A stretch of 40,367 nt of DNA from Roseburia sp. (GTDB lineage: Bacteria > Bacillota > Clostridia > Lachnospirales > Lachnospiraceae), in the NCBI GenBank assembly GCA_023664685.1, contig JAMPFC010000019.1, positions 1-40,367 of the forward strand. The letters run 5' to 3'. Made by a program: the position numbers and the translations under genes. Below, in pieces: positions 1 through 8,338 of this stretch. The notes below the pieces were generated by a model. That model was given only the letters and a program-made list of their open reading frames with translations, was not told the origin of the DNA and searched no databases. How positions within the stretch are numbered: position 1 is the stretch's first letter; every line of letters begins with the position of its first letter.

Positions 1-338
1 GCTATTTTCCCGACAGAACGAGCCTTAAAAAGAACATTTACCGAGGAGGGAGTACGAAGGTAAATTCTGATTTATACTCATAAAAAATAGTTCCCGCCTC
101 TTTCAAAGATAATTCATGGCTGCCCTGCTCAAATAATTCCCTGATACGTTTTGCCCCTGCTCCCAAAAAGAAATTTCCTGCTTTAAATATTTCGTAAAGT
201 ATTTCTTTGAAATGTTCTCCCAGCGTTTCTTATAGCAATCCAGTTCCAAACCATACTTGCCAATTATAAAACGAATTGTTTCTGCTTTACTCTTGCTATA
301 ATCAACCAGCGTATTACCAATGTCAAAAAAATCATACT
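1..338 (-). pseudogene. Frameshifted HAD-like hydrolase fragment
   Basis: Read on the minus strand, the bases just after the stop of the neighbouring hydrolase encode a HAD motif I segment, FDIGNTLVDYS, followed by about 60 codons of plausible protein. A start at ATG-ATT near 335 would enter this frame only if the run of seven T were eight T, so either one T is lost or the homopolymer was misread. Near position 114 this frame stops, while another frame continues with GAGAKRIRELFEQG, so a second frame change is needed. That second part faintly resembles the C-terminal end of divergent AAA/RecG-like ATP-binding proteins, so the fragment may be chimeric. It shares the unusual D-x-G-x-T motif with the intact downstream-strand neighbour, which suggests a tandem duplicate that has decayed. 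It runs off the left edge. Confidence 0.5.
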
Positions 339-1071
339 AATCTCTCTTCTCCTCAAGCATTCCAATCAGCTCCTCCCAGTCCCCAATCTCCACATAAGGA
401 ACATCGGTCTGCACCTGATAATCTCCGTCGATGCAAACCGGATACCAAATCGGTTTCATGCCCGCATCGTAAGAACCCTGAATATCACAAAGCAGATTGT
501 CCCCGCAAAACCAAATCTTCTCTGCCGGCAGCTCTGCCTTATGTAACGCCATCCGGAAAATCTGCGGATACGGCTTGCGGAACACATAATCACTGGAAGT
601 AAGGATAAATTCAAAAGAAAAGTCGGGCAGCATCCGTTCTAATCTGCGTCTCAAAAGTTCTCCGCTAAACATCATATTGCTTACCACGCCCGTCCGGATA
701 CCCTCCTGCTTTAAATACGAAAGCAATTTTTTAATGTTCTTCGTCGGCTTGCCGGACGCAGAATAGTCCCAAAATATATCGGTCATCTCTTGTGGTTCCA
801 AGTCAAACTCTACATCCAAATATTCATACAGATAACGGTTAAAACATTCACTCGTTATCTCCAACGGATGATGACTTCGGTTGGCATTCGGAAATGACTC
901 CGCAATATCCTTCGTCATCTGAGCCGCCACCTGCTGAATCTCACGCACTCCCACGTGATTCGGGTTTTTTACTGCCCGGTCGAGAAGTGCTTGGTCGCCC
1001 GCCAGCGGATTGAACTTATCCTCGCAAATCAAGGTCTGTCCATAATCAAAAAGTATCATTTCCGGTCTCAT
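337..1071 (-). CDS. HAD-family hydrolase (YjjG-like)
   Basis: This 244-residue protein has the haloacid dehalogenase fold. Motif I is FDYGQTL with nucleophile Asp9, motif II is VVSN near residue 131, a conserved Lys sits in FRKPYPQIF, and motif IV is FCGDNLLCDI. The cap region lies between motifs I and II, as in the subfamily that includes 5'-nucleotidase YjjG. The second Asp of the usual DxD is Gly (D-x-G-x-T). That residue normally acts as general acid/base in phosphatases, so activity may be altered, although this variant is common in clostridial relatives. Start ATG at 1071 is preceded by AAAGGAAA. The substrate cannot be told from sequence. A decayed paralogue follows it. Confidence 0.85.
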   Translation of the reverse strand: MRPEMILFDYGQTLICEDKFNPLAGDQALLDRAVKNPNHVGVREIQQVAAQMTKDIAESFPNANRSHHPLEITSECFNRYLYEYLDVEFDLEPQEMTDIFWDYSASGKPTKNIKKLLSYLKQEGIRTGVVSNMMFSGELLRRRLERMLPDFSFEFILTSSDYVFRKPYPQIFRMALHKAELPAEKIWFCGDNLLCDIQGSYDAGMKPIWYPVCIDGDYQVQTDVPYVEIGDWEELIGMLEEKRD

Positions 1072-1117
1072 AAAAACATTTCCTTTCTGTGTTTATAAAT
1101 ATTCTTTCATTTTCTCT

Positions 1118-1146
1118 ATTGTAACACAGGACTCTTTTATAATAAA
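1118..1146 (-). promoter_or_regulatory. Candidate sigma-A promoter for the HAD gene
   Basis: On the minus strand there is TTTATT, a 17-nt spacer, then TACAAT, about 50 nt ahead of the ATG at 1071. The -10 is good and the -35 is weak. Confidence 0.35.
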
Positions 1147-1390
1147 GATTTTTTCATAATTTAATCTAATAATCGACAGTAGCACTGGAATCAACCAATA
1201 ATCCTTTCACTTTTATTATCGCAAGCATTTCAAACAGTCCAACTACATAATTTGTTATATTACTTTACTGTTTTTTGTTTCCCTCATTTTTGCCCTTATT
1301 AACACTTGTAATTGTAAGGGAAATCCAATCCCAAAATCATACAGGGATATCCATTTTTGGTAGAATATATTTTCCGGGACATATAGTAGT

Positions 1391-1487
1391 CTTCCCTATC
1401 GGAAGGAAATCGAGGGGCGGGCAGACTTGATTGCGATTCGTAGATCAATCCGTCTGCCCCGCCCCCGATTTCCTTCCGTTGGGAACA
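1391..1487. repeat. Long imperfect inverted repeat (hairpin)
   Basis: Arms at 1401-1426 and 1452-1477 are complementary over 26 positions with three mismatches. They include GGAAGGAAATCG, a GC-rich stretch and GCAGAC. The loop contains a further 5-bp stem (TTGAT/ATCAA), and the outer flanks (TTCCC ... GGGAA) also pair. It stands in the 550-bp gap between the divergent HAD and transporter genes. There is no U-tract, so it is not a simple terminator. It could be a MITE-like element or a structured leader of the transporter mRNA. The rest of 1072-1623 is AT-rich and shows no gene I can support. Confidence 0.6.
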
Positions 1488-1623
1488 TCCATTGGGAACC
1501 TCTATACCTCCACCCACCCCAAAAAATGAATAACATCCCCCGCTTTGGTTCATACTCTCCATAAGAACGCAAAAAACCGACAGCACAAATAAGACTGCGG
1601 TTTTGGAAAGGATGGGATTTTTT

Positions 1624-2058
1624 ATGTGGGGAATCGTGATCGGGCTGATTTCGGGGGCGCTCATGAGTATTCAGGGGGTATTTAACGCAGAGGTGACGAA
1701 GCAGAGCAGTATATGGCTGGCGGCGGCGTTTGTGCAGATTTCCGCCTTTGTGGTCTGTGTGGCGGCGTGGCTTGTGACCGGAAGGGATGGCAGTGTAAGC
1801 AGTCTGTGGGGCGTGCAGCCGAAGTACATGCTTTTGGGCGGAGCCATCGGCGCATTTATCACCTACACGGTCATTCAGGCGATGAACCAGTGCGGCCCGG
1901 CGAGAGCAGTTGTATTTATCGTGACAGCGCAGATCGTTCTGGCGTATGTGATCGAACTGATGGGCATTTTCGGGGTGGAAAAGCAGCCTTTTGAGTGGAG
2001 AAAGGTGATCGGACTGGCAGTGATCATTGCCGGGATTTTTACTTTAAAATGGAAATGA
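1624..2058 (+). CDS. YdcZ/DUF606-type DMT-superfamily membrane transporter
   Basis: This protein of about 144 residues is almost entirely hydrophobic, with five predicted membrane segments starting at the extreme N-terminus (WGIVIGLISGALMSIQG). The small glycine-rich helices, the internal NAEVTK segment and the size match the YdcZ family of half-size drug/metabolite transporters, which are often thought to pair as dimers. I chose ATG 1624 because GGAAAGG lies 12 nt upstream and the mature family start is MWG; TTG 1603 and ATG 1612 would add residues unlike the family. Just upstream, 1573-1604 can form a small hairpin (AAAACCG.CAG/CTGCGGTTTT) ending beside the ribosome binding site. The substrate is unknown. 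It appears to be a single-gene unit. Confidence 0.8.
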   Translation: MWGIVIGLISGALMSIQGVFNAEVTKQSSIWLAAAFVQISAFVVCVAAWLVTGRDGSVSSLWGVQPKYMLLGGAIGAFITYTVIQAMNQCGPARAVVFIVTAQIVLAYVIELMGIFGVEKQPFEWRKVIGLAVIIAGIFTLKWK

Positions 2059-2099
2059 AATGATTTTGTAAAAGAGTTGTAAAAAATATCATTTTGTAG

Positions 2100-2128
2100 T
2101 TGTCAAATTTTCATTTCATTGATACAAT
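2100..2128 (+). promoter_or_regulatory. Sigma-A promoter of the comEA operon
   Basis: TTGTCA at 2100-2105, a 17-nt spacer, then TACAAT at 2123-2128, with transcription expected near 2135. This lies about 65 nt before the comEA ATG at 2199 and excludes the more upstream in-frame start codon at 2100. Confidence 0.65.
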
Positions 2129-2198
2129 TATAGTATGCACCTTAGTCTTTATTCCAGATACATCGAGTGGGATGTATCTTATTTGGGAGAGACAAAAT

Positions 2199-2807
2199 AT
2201 GGAAAAAAGTCAGTACAAATATGTACTTGTGGTACTTGCGATCATTATTTGTGGAGCGTTTTGGTTTTTTGGGCAGCGTAGTAATGAAGGACAAGAGGAG
2301 AATGCGGACTTCTTTACTGGAGAGACCACAGATGAGGGAGAGAACGAGGAGACTGAACAGACCGGACAGAAGATCTATATCCATATCGTTGGTGCAGTGA
2401 AGAAACCGGGAGTATACATATTTGATGAAAAGCCGAGAGTTGTTGAGGTAGTCGAAAAGGCGGGGGGATTTAAGAAAGGGGCCATAAAGTCAGAGATCAA
2501 TCAGGCGGAAATTGTAGAGGATGGCGCCCAGATCGTAGTCCGCTCATCGGCGGATAAAAAACAGGACTCTCGTGAGGAGCAGACCGAAGAAAGCGGCGGT
2601 AAACAGGGAGATTCCGGTCTGCTTGATATTAACCATGCTACGAAAGAGGAGCTTATGACCCTGAGCGGGATCGGGGAAGCCAAAGCGATGGCGATCATAT
2701 CATACCGGGAAACAAATGGAAATTTTAAGAAAATAGAAGATATCATGAACATTACCGGGATCAAGTCAGGTGTTTATGAAAAGATCAAAGATCAGATCAG
2801 GGTATAG
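2199..2807 (+). CDS. comEA: Competence DNA receptor ComEA (SLBB + helix-hairpin-helix)
   Basis: This protein of 202 residues has one N-terminal membrane anchor (about residues 7-26), then an acidic linker. A SLBB/soluble-ligand-binding beta-grasp segment follows (IHIVGAVKKPGVY to about residue 120), and the C-terminus carries two helix-hairpin-helix motifs (LSGIGEAKAMAIISYR and the MNITGIKSGVYEKI region). ComEA binds double-stranded DNA on the outer face of the membrane and hands it to the ComEC channel. ATG 2199 is chosen because GGGAGA lies just upstream and the operon promoter overlaps the longer start. It heads an operon that ends with comEC, with a two-component system between them. Confidence 0.9.
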   Translation: MEKSQYKYVLVVLAIIICGAFWFFGQRSNEGQEENADFFTGETTDEGENEETEQTGQKIYIHIVGAVKKPGVYIFDEKPRVVEVVEKAGGFKKGAIKSEINQAEIVEDGAQIVVRSSADKKQDSREEQTEESGGKQGDSGLLDINHATKEELMTLSGIGEAKAMAIISYRETNGNFKKIEDIMNITGIKSGVYEKIKDQIRV

Positions 2808-2839
2808 AGCATTCTTTTTAAGGAAAGGAAAATGGGGAA

Positions 2840-3532
2840 ATGGCAAGGAAGGTTTTGGTTGTGGACGATGAGAAACTCATCGTAAAGGGATTGCGGTTTA
2901 GTCTGGAGCAGGATGGTATGGAAGTGGATTGTGCATATGATGGGGAAGAGGCATTGAAGGCGGCGGAAAGCAAAGCGTATGATGTGATTCTTCTGGATGT
3001 TATGCTTCCTAAATTTACGGGATTTGAGGTGTGTCAGCAGATTCGTGAGTATTCGGATGTTCCGATCGTCATGCTGACTGCAAAGGGCGACGACATGGAC
3101 AAAATCCTCGGGCTTGAGTATGGAGCCGATGATTATATAACAAAACCGTTCAATATTCTTGAGGTAAAGGCGAGGATCAAGGCGATCATGCGCAGGAGTT
3201 CCAAAAAGGTGGAAAAACCGGTGGAGGATCCCTCGATCCATACGTTTGGAAATATGAAGATCGACGTCGACAGCCGGCGTGTTTTCATTGACGACAGCGA
3301 AGTGAACCTTACGGTGAAAGAATTTGACCTTCTTGAACTTCTGGTCAACAATCCGAACAAAGTCTACAGCAGGGAAAAACTTTTGAATGATGTATGGGGA
3401 TATGAATATCTCGGTGATGTCAGGACAGTAGATGTACATGTGCGGCGTTTGAGAGAGAAAATCGAGAAAATCCCAAGCGATCCCAAATATATACATACAA
3501 AATGGGGTGTTGGTTATTATTTCCAAGCTTAA
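2840..3532 (+). CDS. OmpR/PhoB-family response regulator
   Basis: This 230-residue protein has a receiver domain at about residues 3-115, with acidic pair Asp9-Asp10, phospho-acceptor Asp53 (LLDVMLP), a conserved Thr in MLTAKGDD and Lys in ITKPF. A winged-helix DNA-binding domain follows at about 135-228 (VWGYEYLGDVRTVDVHVRRLREKI). It is phosphorylated by the histidine kinase whose gene overlaps its 3' end. The sequence resembles the WalR/PhoP branch but I cannot assign orthology. It lies 32 nt after comEA and very probably shares its transcript, so it may couple envelope signals to the competence-type genes. The regulon is unknown. Confidence 0.92.
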   Translation: MARKVLVVDDEKLIVKGLRFSLEQDGMEVDCAYDGEEALKAAESKAYDVILLDVMLPKFTGFEVCQQIREYSDVPIVMLTAKGDDMDKILGLEYGADDYITKPFNILEVKARIKAIMRRSSKKVEKPVEDPSIHTFGNMKIDVDSRRVFIDDSEVNLTVKEFDLLELLVNNPNKVYSREKLLNDVWGYEYLGDVRTVDVHVRRLREKIEKIPSDPKYIHTKWGVGYYFQA

Positions 3533-4949
3533 AGAGAAAATAAATGTTTTGAAAAGCCTGCACATCCAGAGCATGGGTGTGCTTATACTGATCGGCATCG
3601 TCCCGCTTATTATTTTTTCCCTGATTTTTCTAAATACGTATCGGACGAGAAATATTTCGCAGCGGATTTCAGAGATTCAGGTCAGGGGAAATGTGATCGC
3701 AAATCTGATCATGAGTTCCGCTTATTTTACAAATGAGGAAAAGACAGAAGTTGATGCGGAATTGTCCCAAGTCTCGGATATGTATGATGGTAGGATCCTG
3801 ATCGTGGATTCTGGCCTGAAAGTGATACAGGACACGTATGGACTTGAAGAGGGGGAGATCGTGATTCTCCCGGAGGTGATCAAATGTTTTCGCGGTGATG
3901 CGGTAAAAGTAGTGAACCAGCACAGGGATAATGTGGAAATTTATGTACCGATCATTGGTGCAGACAATAAAACTGTGCATGGTGTTATTGTGATGAATTT
4001 TTCTTTTCAGTCGATCAATACCCTGTTTGAAAATATCCGGACGGTAGCTTTTTCTATCATACTTCTTTTTTCTGTGATCATCATTGTCGTTGCGTGGATT
4101 CTTTCCGCAAATCTCGTGAAGCCGATGAAGAAGGTGGTCGATTCGATCAATCATATTGAGTCCGGTGATTTTAGTGAAAAGATGGAAGTGACAGACAATC
4201 TGGAGGTAGAAAATATTTCAGATGCGGTCAATTCGATGCTGACTGCGGTGCAAAATCTGGAAGATTCCAGACAGGAGTTTGTATCCAACGTATCCCATGA
4301 GTTGAAAACCCCGATCACGTCGATCAAGGTGTTAGCCGAGTCGCTTACGGTTCAAGAGGAGGTTCCGGTTGAGTTGTATAAGGAATTTATGGTGGATATC
4401 AACGAGGAATTAGAGCGTATGAATAAGATTGTAAATGATCTTTTATCGCTCGTGAAAATGGATAAGTCGGCGGCTCAGATTTCCATAGAAGAAGTAAATA
4501 TCAATGAGTTTATCGAGGGGATTTTAAAGAGGGTCAAACCGATCGCCTCACAGCGTAATATCGAAATTATTTTTGAGAGCGTCCGGCCGGTATCTGCCCA
4601 GATCGACAGCGTGAAACTGGGAATGGCATTTACAAATATCATTGAAAATGCGGTGAAATATAATTTTGACAATGGGTGGGTGAAGGTTGCCCTAAATGCC
4701 GACCACAAGTTTTTTTATCTGCGGGTGTCCGATTCCGGCGTGGGGATTCCGGAGGAGCTTCAAGATCATATCTTTGAGCGGTTTTACCGTGTTGACAAGG
4801 CACGTTCCAGAGAAACCGGTGGAAATGGTCTCGGGCTTGCGATCACGCGAAGCGCGATCCTGCTTCACCGCGGTTCGGTCAAGGTTCACAGCATAGAAAA
4901 ACAGGGAACGACGTTTGCAGTGCGTATTCCTTTGAATTATCAGGCATAG
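3507..4949 (+). CDS. Sensor histidine kinase (dCache-like/HAMP/HisKA/HATPase)
   Basis: This 480-residue membrane kinase has a transmembrane helix near residues 22-44, an extracellular sensor of about 125 residues, a second helix near 175-197, a HAMP segment, and a HisKA domain with phospho-acceptor His264 (VSHELKTPITS). The HATPase_c domain shows an N-box (IENAVKYN), G1 (DSGVGIP), F-box (FERFYRVDKARS) and G2 (GGNGLGLAI). The domain order matches PhoR/WalK-type kinases, without a PAS domain. The start is GTG at 3507, which overlaps the regulator gene by 26 nt and points to translational coupling. Its partner is the preceding response regulator. The signal is unknown; a product acting at the cell surface is encoded next. 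Confidence 0.9.
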   Translation: MLVIISKLKEKINVLKSLHIQSMGVLILIGIVPLIIFSLIFLNTYRTRNISQRISEIQVRGNVIANLIMSSAYFTNEEKTEVDAELSQVSDMYDGRILIVDSGLKVIQDTYGLEEGEIVILPEVIKCFRGDAVKVVNQHRDNVEIYVPIIGADNKTVHGVIVMNFSFQSINTLFENIRTVAFSIILLFSVIIIVVAWILSANLVKPMKKVVDSINHIESGDFSEKMEVTDNLEVENISDAVNSMLTAVQNLEDSRQEFVSNVSHELKTPITSIKVLAESLTVQEEVPVELYKEFMVDINEELERMNKIVNDLLSLVKMDKSAAQISIEEVNINEFIEGILKRVKPIASQRNIEIIFESVRPVSAQIDSVKLGMAFTNIIENAVKYNFDNGWVKVALNADHKFFYLRVSDSGVGIPEELQDHIFERFYRVDKARSRETGGNGLGLAITRSAILLHRGSVKVHSIEKQGTTFAVRIPLNYQA

Positions 4950-4995
4950 GACGATTCATGATAAGACAGGCATTGAAAAGAAGTGGAGAGAAGAG

Positions 4996-5901
4996 ATGAA
5001 GACGATAAAAAAGTTTTTCCTGATCCTTTTTGCAGCGGTTATGCTGTGTGGATGCAGCGACCGCGAGCCGCAGGGGGCTGAGGGTGAGGTTCTTTTATAT
5101 CAGGTTTCCGAAAATGGGGCGGAGCTTAAAAAGACCCCTTACCGGGTTCAGTCGGAAAGCGACGATACGGTCGGTATTGTTCGGGAGCTTTTGGAGAACT
5201 ATAAAATGATCGACGTGCGGGATTTTCAGATCAAGGAGAGACAGCTTTCGTTGTATTTTTCTTCTGCGTATGAAAATTTCACAGGAATTGACGAGGTGCT
5301 TTTGAGGGCGGGGATCGTCAAGACGCTCTGTCAGGTGGACGGAGTGGAATATGTGGAGTTTTTTGTGGACGAGGAGCCGCTTTCTGTGGACGGAGAGCCG
5401 GTGGGAGTTATGAGCCGGCTTTCATTTCTCGATTCCATCGGAGGTACCGGGGATACACAGGATAAATATGTCACGCTGTATTTTTCAGACGTATCGGGAA
5501 CAGGAATGAAAGAAGTTACATCGAAACTCACCCATGATATGACAGTTCCGCTCGCAAGACTTCTCGTGGAGCAGCTTTTGAAAGGCCCGGAGGAGCTGAC
5601 CGATGTAAATACGTCGGAACTCCGCCAGACGATTCCGGATGGGACGACACTCAATTCGCTGACGATACGGGATAATGTGTGTTATGTGGATCTTAGCAGG
5701 GAGTTTGATAACGTTCAGGCAGAGGTAAAAAGTGAAATCGTGATCTACAGCATCGTAAATACCCTGTGTGAACTTTCGGATGTGAACAAGGTGCAGTTTA
5801 TGATCGATGGGGAGCAGCAGAAGGTGTACGGTGATACAAAGGATTTTAACGTTCCGTTTGAGAGAAATCTTGATCTGGTGAGCGGGGGAAGTAAAGGATA
5901 A
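4996..5901 (+). CDS. GerMN-domain lipoprotein
   Basis: This 301-residue lipoprotein has a signal peptide ending in lipobox LCGC (Cys20). Two GerMN (sporulation/spore germination) modules follow: one at about residues 45-130 and one at about 155-285 (LLKGPEELTD, NSLTIRDNVCYVDLS). GerM-type proteins are exported and take part in spore or envelope assembly. In many Firmicutes the same domain forms the extracellular part of a lipoprotein paired with a two-component system, and the position here directly after the sensor kinase fits that. It may be a sensor accessory protein; that is inference. It starts at ATG 4996 after GGAGAGAAG and lies 12 nt before comEC. Confidence 0.8.
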   Translation: MKTIKKFFLILFAAVMLCGCSDREPQGAEGEVLLYQVSENGAELKKTPYRVQSESDDTVGIVRELLENYKMIDVRDFQIKERQLSLYFSSAYENFTGIDEVLLRAGIVKTLCQVDGVEYVEFFVDEEPLSVDGEPVGVMSRLSFLDSIGGTGDTQDKYVTLYFSDVSGTGMKEVTSKLTHDMTVPLARLLVEQLLKGPEELTDVNTSELRQTIPDGTTLNSLTIRDNVCYVDLSREFDNVQAEVKSEIVIYSIVNTLCELSDVNKVQFMIDGEQQKVYGDTKDFNVPFERNLDLVSGGSKG

Positions 5902-5913
5902 AGGAGGTAGCGC

Positions 5914-8088
5914 ATGGTCACAAGGCGGCCATTATTGATCATCTTTACCGGCATGATCGCATTTATTTGCATCTGGTATCATTTTTCGGGAGATGACAGC
6001 GCAGGAACACTGGAAAATGTTCCGGTGGAATGCGTGGGACAAATTGATGAAATACAAATGAAAACGTCCGGGAAAGTACTGGTTTTATCGGACGCACAAG
6101 CAAGAAATACAGATATGAATAAGACGATTGAGATAGAAAAAATTCTAATTTATGATTTTTCGGAAAACAATCTTTTTTCTCATTCCAGAGTCGGAAATAT
6201 CGTCAGGGTTCAGGGGAAATATTCTACGTTTCAAAAGGCTTCCAATCCGGGTGAATTTGATGAATACGCATATTATACAGGCAAAGGGATCAGCGGCAGG
6301 GTTCTGGCATCTTCTTTTGAAGTGAAGGATGCGGGGTACGACCCGGTCAGGCACGGTCTATATATGCTGCGCCAGAGGGCGATGGAAAATCTTCGGTCTG
6401 TCATGACGGACGAAGACGCCGGTGTTCTGGGGGCAATGATACTTGGCGACAAGACTTTTCTGTCTGCGGAGACAAAGGAATTGTATCAGCAGAGCGGGGT
6501 CGGACATATGCTGGCGATTTCGGGGCTTCATATATCCCTGATCGGCGCCGGACTGTTTTTCTTCCTGCGAAGTTACGTCCTGCCGATGAAAAAGGCGGTG
6601 ATCGTGACGGTGGTCTTTTTGCTTTTATACGGGCAGTTTACAGGATTTCCGGTAGCGACAACGAGGGCTGTCCTCATGATGTGTTGTGCGCTGTTTGCGA
6701 GATACGTCGGACGGAGTTATGATGCCCTGTCGGCGATATCACTTAGCGGGATCGTCACGCTTTTACAGGAGCCGGCACAGCTTTTTCAGTGTGGATTTTT
6801 ATTATCGTATACTGCGATCGCAGGCATTCTTTTATTTTCTCCGGTATGGGAGCGTTTGGATGACCGGAAGCCTTTTCTTAAAACAGTGGTTTCCGGAATA
6901 TCGGTATTTTTCATTACGCTTCCTGTCATGCTATGGTTTTTCTATGAAATATGCCCGTATTCTGTCGCAGCAAATCTTATTCTGCTCCCCTTTCTTTCAC
7001 TGTTGATCGGTGTGGGGATCCTCGGATGTGCTGTCACATTTTTCTGGCAGGCCGGAGGCGGTTTTCTTCTTTCTACTGCGCATTATATCCTCAAGTTTTA
7101 TGAGTTTGTATGCAGCCTGATCGAAAGGCTTCCATTTAGCCGGATGATCGTCGGAAGGCCTTCGCTTTTTTTGATCGTTGCCTATTATGCGGTGCTTGTA
7201 CTTATAGTTTATTTTTATATGAAATGTGAAAAGGGGAAGGGGATAACTTGTTTTGCCATCGGGGGAATGGCACTGTGCGGTATTTTGCTATTCTTTCCAC
7301 CGCAAATGGGATTTTTGTATACACAACTGGATGTGGGGCAGGGAGATTGTGCCTGCATCTTTTATGGAGACAAAACGTATCTTATCGATGGCGGAAGTTC
7401 TTCGGAAAATGAGATTGGAAAATATACGCTCCAGAAGTTTCTAAAATTTTATGGGCGAGACCATATTGATCAGATTTTTATCACGCACAGCGACGCCGAC
7501 CACACAAACGGGATTTTAGAACTCGTCACAAACCAGAGCAAATGGGGAATCCGCATCGGCAGTATCGTTATGCCGGAAATACAAAAAAAGGATGCGGGAT
7601 ATCTTGCGTTAATTCGTACTTTTCAGGAATATAATACAAAAGTTTTCCAGATGAAGAGAGGAGACCATTTTTCATCCGGGGAGCTTTCGGTGAAGTGCCT
7701 GCATCCGTTCCCGGATTATGAGTGGGAGAGTGAGAATGATTATTCGCTTACACTGGAACTTTCTTACCGGGAACTCAGGATGCTTACGACCGGAGATTTG
7801 GAGGAGAGCGGGGAAGAAGAACTGGACATTCCCGAAGAGAAGTATGATATCCTGAAAGTGGGACATCATGGCTCGAAGACTTCCAGTTCAGAAGAGTTTT
7901 TGGCGCAGACATCACCGGAAAATGCCTTCATCTCAGCGGGGAGAAATAACCGGTACGGACACCCGGCAGAGGTGACACTGGATAAACTGAATGCGGCAGG
8001 GGCGAGGATCTGGAGTACAGCGGAGCAGGGGGCGATTTTTGCAGAGTGTGATGAGAGGGGGAAACGGATTTATTCTTTTTGGGAGTGA
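5914..8088 (+). CDS. comEC: ComEC/Rec2-family DNA uptake channel
   Basis: This 724-residue membrane protein contains an N-terminal DUF4131-type region after two early hydrophobic segments, and a Competence domain with many helices at about residues 180-475 (LAISGLHISLIGAG is the family signature). The C-terminus is a metallo-beta-lactamase-like domain at about 480-724, with LDVGQGD, the metal motif THSDADHTNG, VGHHGSKTS and the terminal RYGHP. ComEC forms the channel that carries single-stranded DNA across the membrane, and the C-terminal domain is thought to degrade the other strand. All metal ligands of the HxxDxDH type appear present. A strong AAAGGAGG precedes ATG 5914. It closes the operon that starts with comEA. 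Confidence 0.92.
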   Translation: MVTRRPLLIIFTGMIAFICIWYHFSGDDSAGTLENVPVECVGQIDEIQMKTSGKVLVLSDAQARNTDMNKTIEIEKILIYDFSENNLFSHSRVGNIVRVQGKYSTFQKASNPGEFDEYAYYTGKGISGRVLASSFEVKDAGYDPVRHGLYMLRQRAMENLRSVMTDEDAGVLGAMILGDKTFLSAETKELYQQSGVGHMLAISGLHISLIGAGLFFFLRSYVLPMKKAVIVTVVFLLLYGQFTGFPVATTRAVLMMCCALFARYVGRSYDALSAISLSGIVTLLQEPAQLFQCGFLLSYTAIAGILLFSPVWERLDDRKPFLKTVVSGISVFFITLPVMLWFFYEICPYSVAANLILLPFLSLLIGVGILGCAVTFFWQAGGGFLLSTAHYILKFYEFVCSLIERLPFSRMIVGRPSLFLIVAYYAVLVLIVYFYMKCEKGKGITCFAIGGMALCGILLFFPPQMGFLYTQLDVGQGDCACIFYGDKTYLIDGGSSSENEIGKYTLQKFLKFYGRDHIDQIFITHSDADHTNGILELVTNQSKWGIRIGSIVMPEIQKKDAGYLALIRTFQEYNTKVFQMKRGDHFSSGELSVKCLHPFPDYEWESENDYSLTLELSYRELRMLTTGDLEESGEEELDIPEEKYDILKVGHHGSKTSSSEEFLAQTSPENAFISAGRNNRYGHPAEVTLDKLNAAGARIWSTAEQGAIFAECDERGKRIYSFWE

Positions 8089-8156
8089 GATGAGACGGTC
8101 AAGATAAAAATGCGGGTGGATATTTTTTGGGGGGTATGTTAAAATGAACGCATAGA

Positions 8157-8281
8157 GCATGAGTGCAATCAGCAGATTACAGACAAATAGCTGCTTGCAG
8201 ATAATTTTGTTTGTAATCTGCTGATTATATGAGTGTCAACGAACACCGAAAAAACCGTAGGTTTTGAGGTGGCACTCATGC
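8157..8281 (+). ncRNA. Candidate structured leader RNA upstream of holA
   Basis: A 10-bp closing stem (GCATGAGTGC at 8157-8166 with GCACTCATGC at 8272-8281) encloses two hairpins. The first has 21-bp arms at 8167-8187 and 8207-8226 with one G-U pair. The second is 8244-8271, with stem CACC, tandem GA/GA mismatch, AAAACC, loop GTA, GGTTTT, GA, GGTG. The heptamer ATGAGTG occurs twice (8159-8165 and 8229-8235), so both copies could compete for CACTCAT at 8273-8279. I do not recognise a riboswitch class. It could be a regulatory leader of holA or a mobile palindromic element. Confidence 0.5.
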
Positions 8282-8338
8282 ATAGAAGGCATATATTCAT
8301 GCACAAAAATCATCTTCTGAGGAAAGGGGGAAGCTCAG

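Noticed and set aside
1299-1664. Minus-strand 121-codon frame
   Set aside because: It is made up largely of the long hairpin, has no ribosome binding site and no protein-like character.
2100-2198. In-frame N-terminal extension of comEA
   Set aside because: It coincides with a TTGTCA-17-TACAAT promoter and lacks a ribosome binding site; ATG 2199 is better.
2792-3598. Long minus-strand frame opposite the response regulator
   Set aside because: It is the antisense shadow of a clear OmpR-type gene; no independent coding signal.
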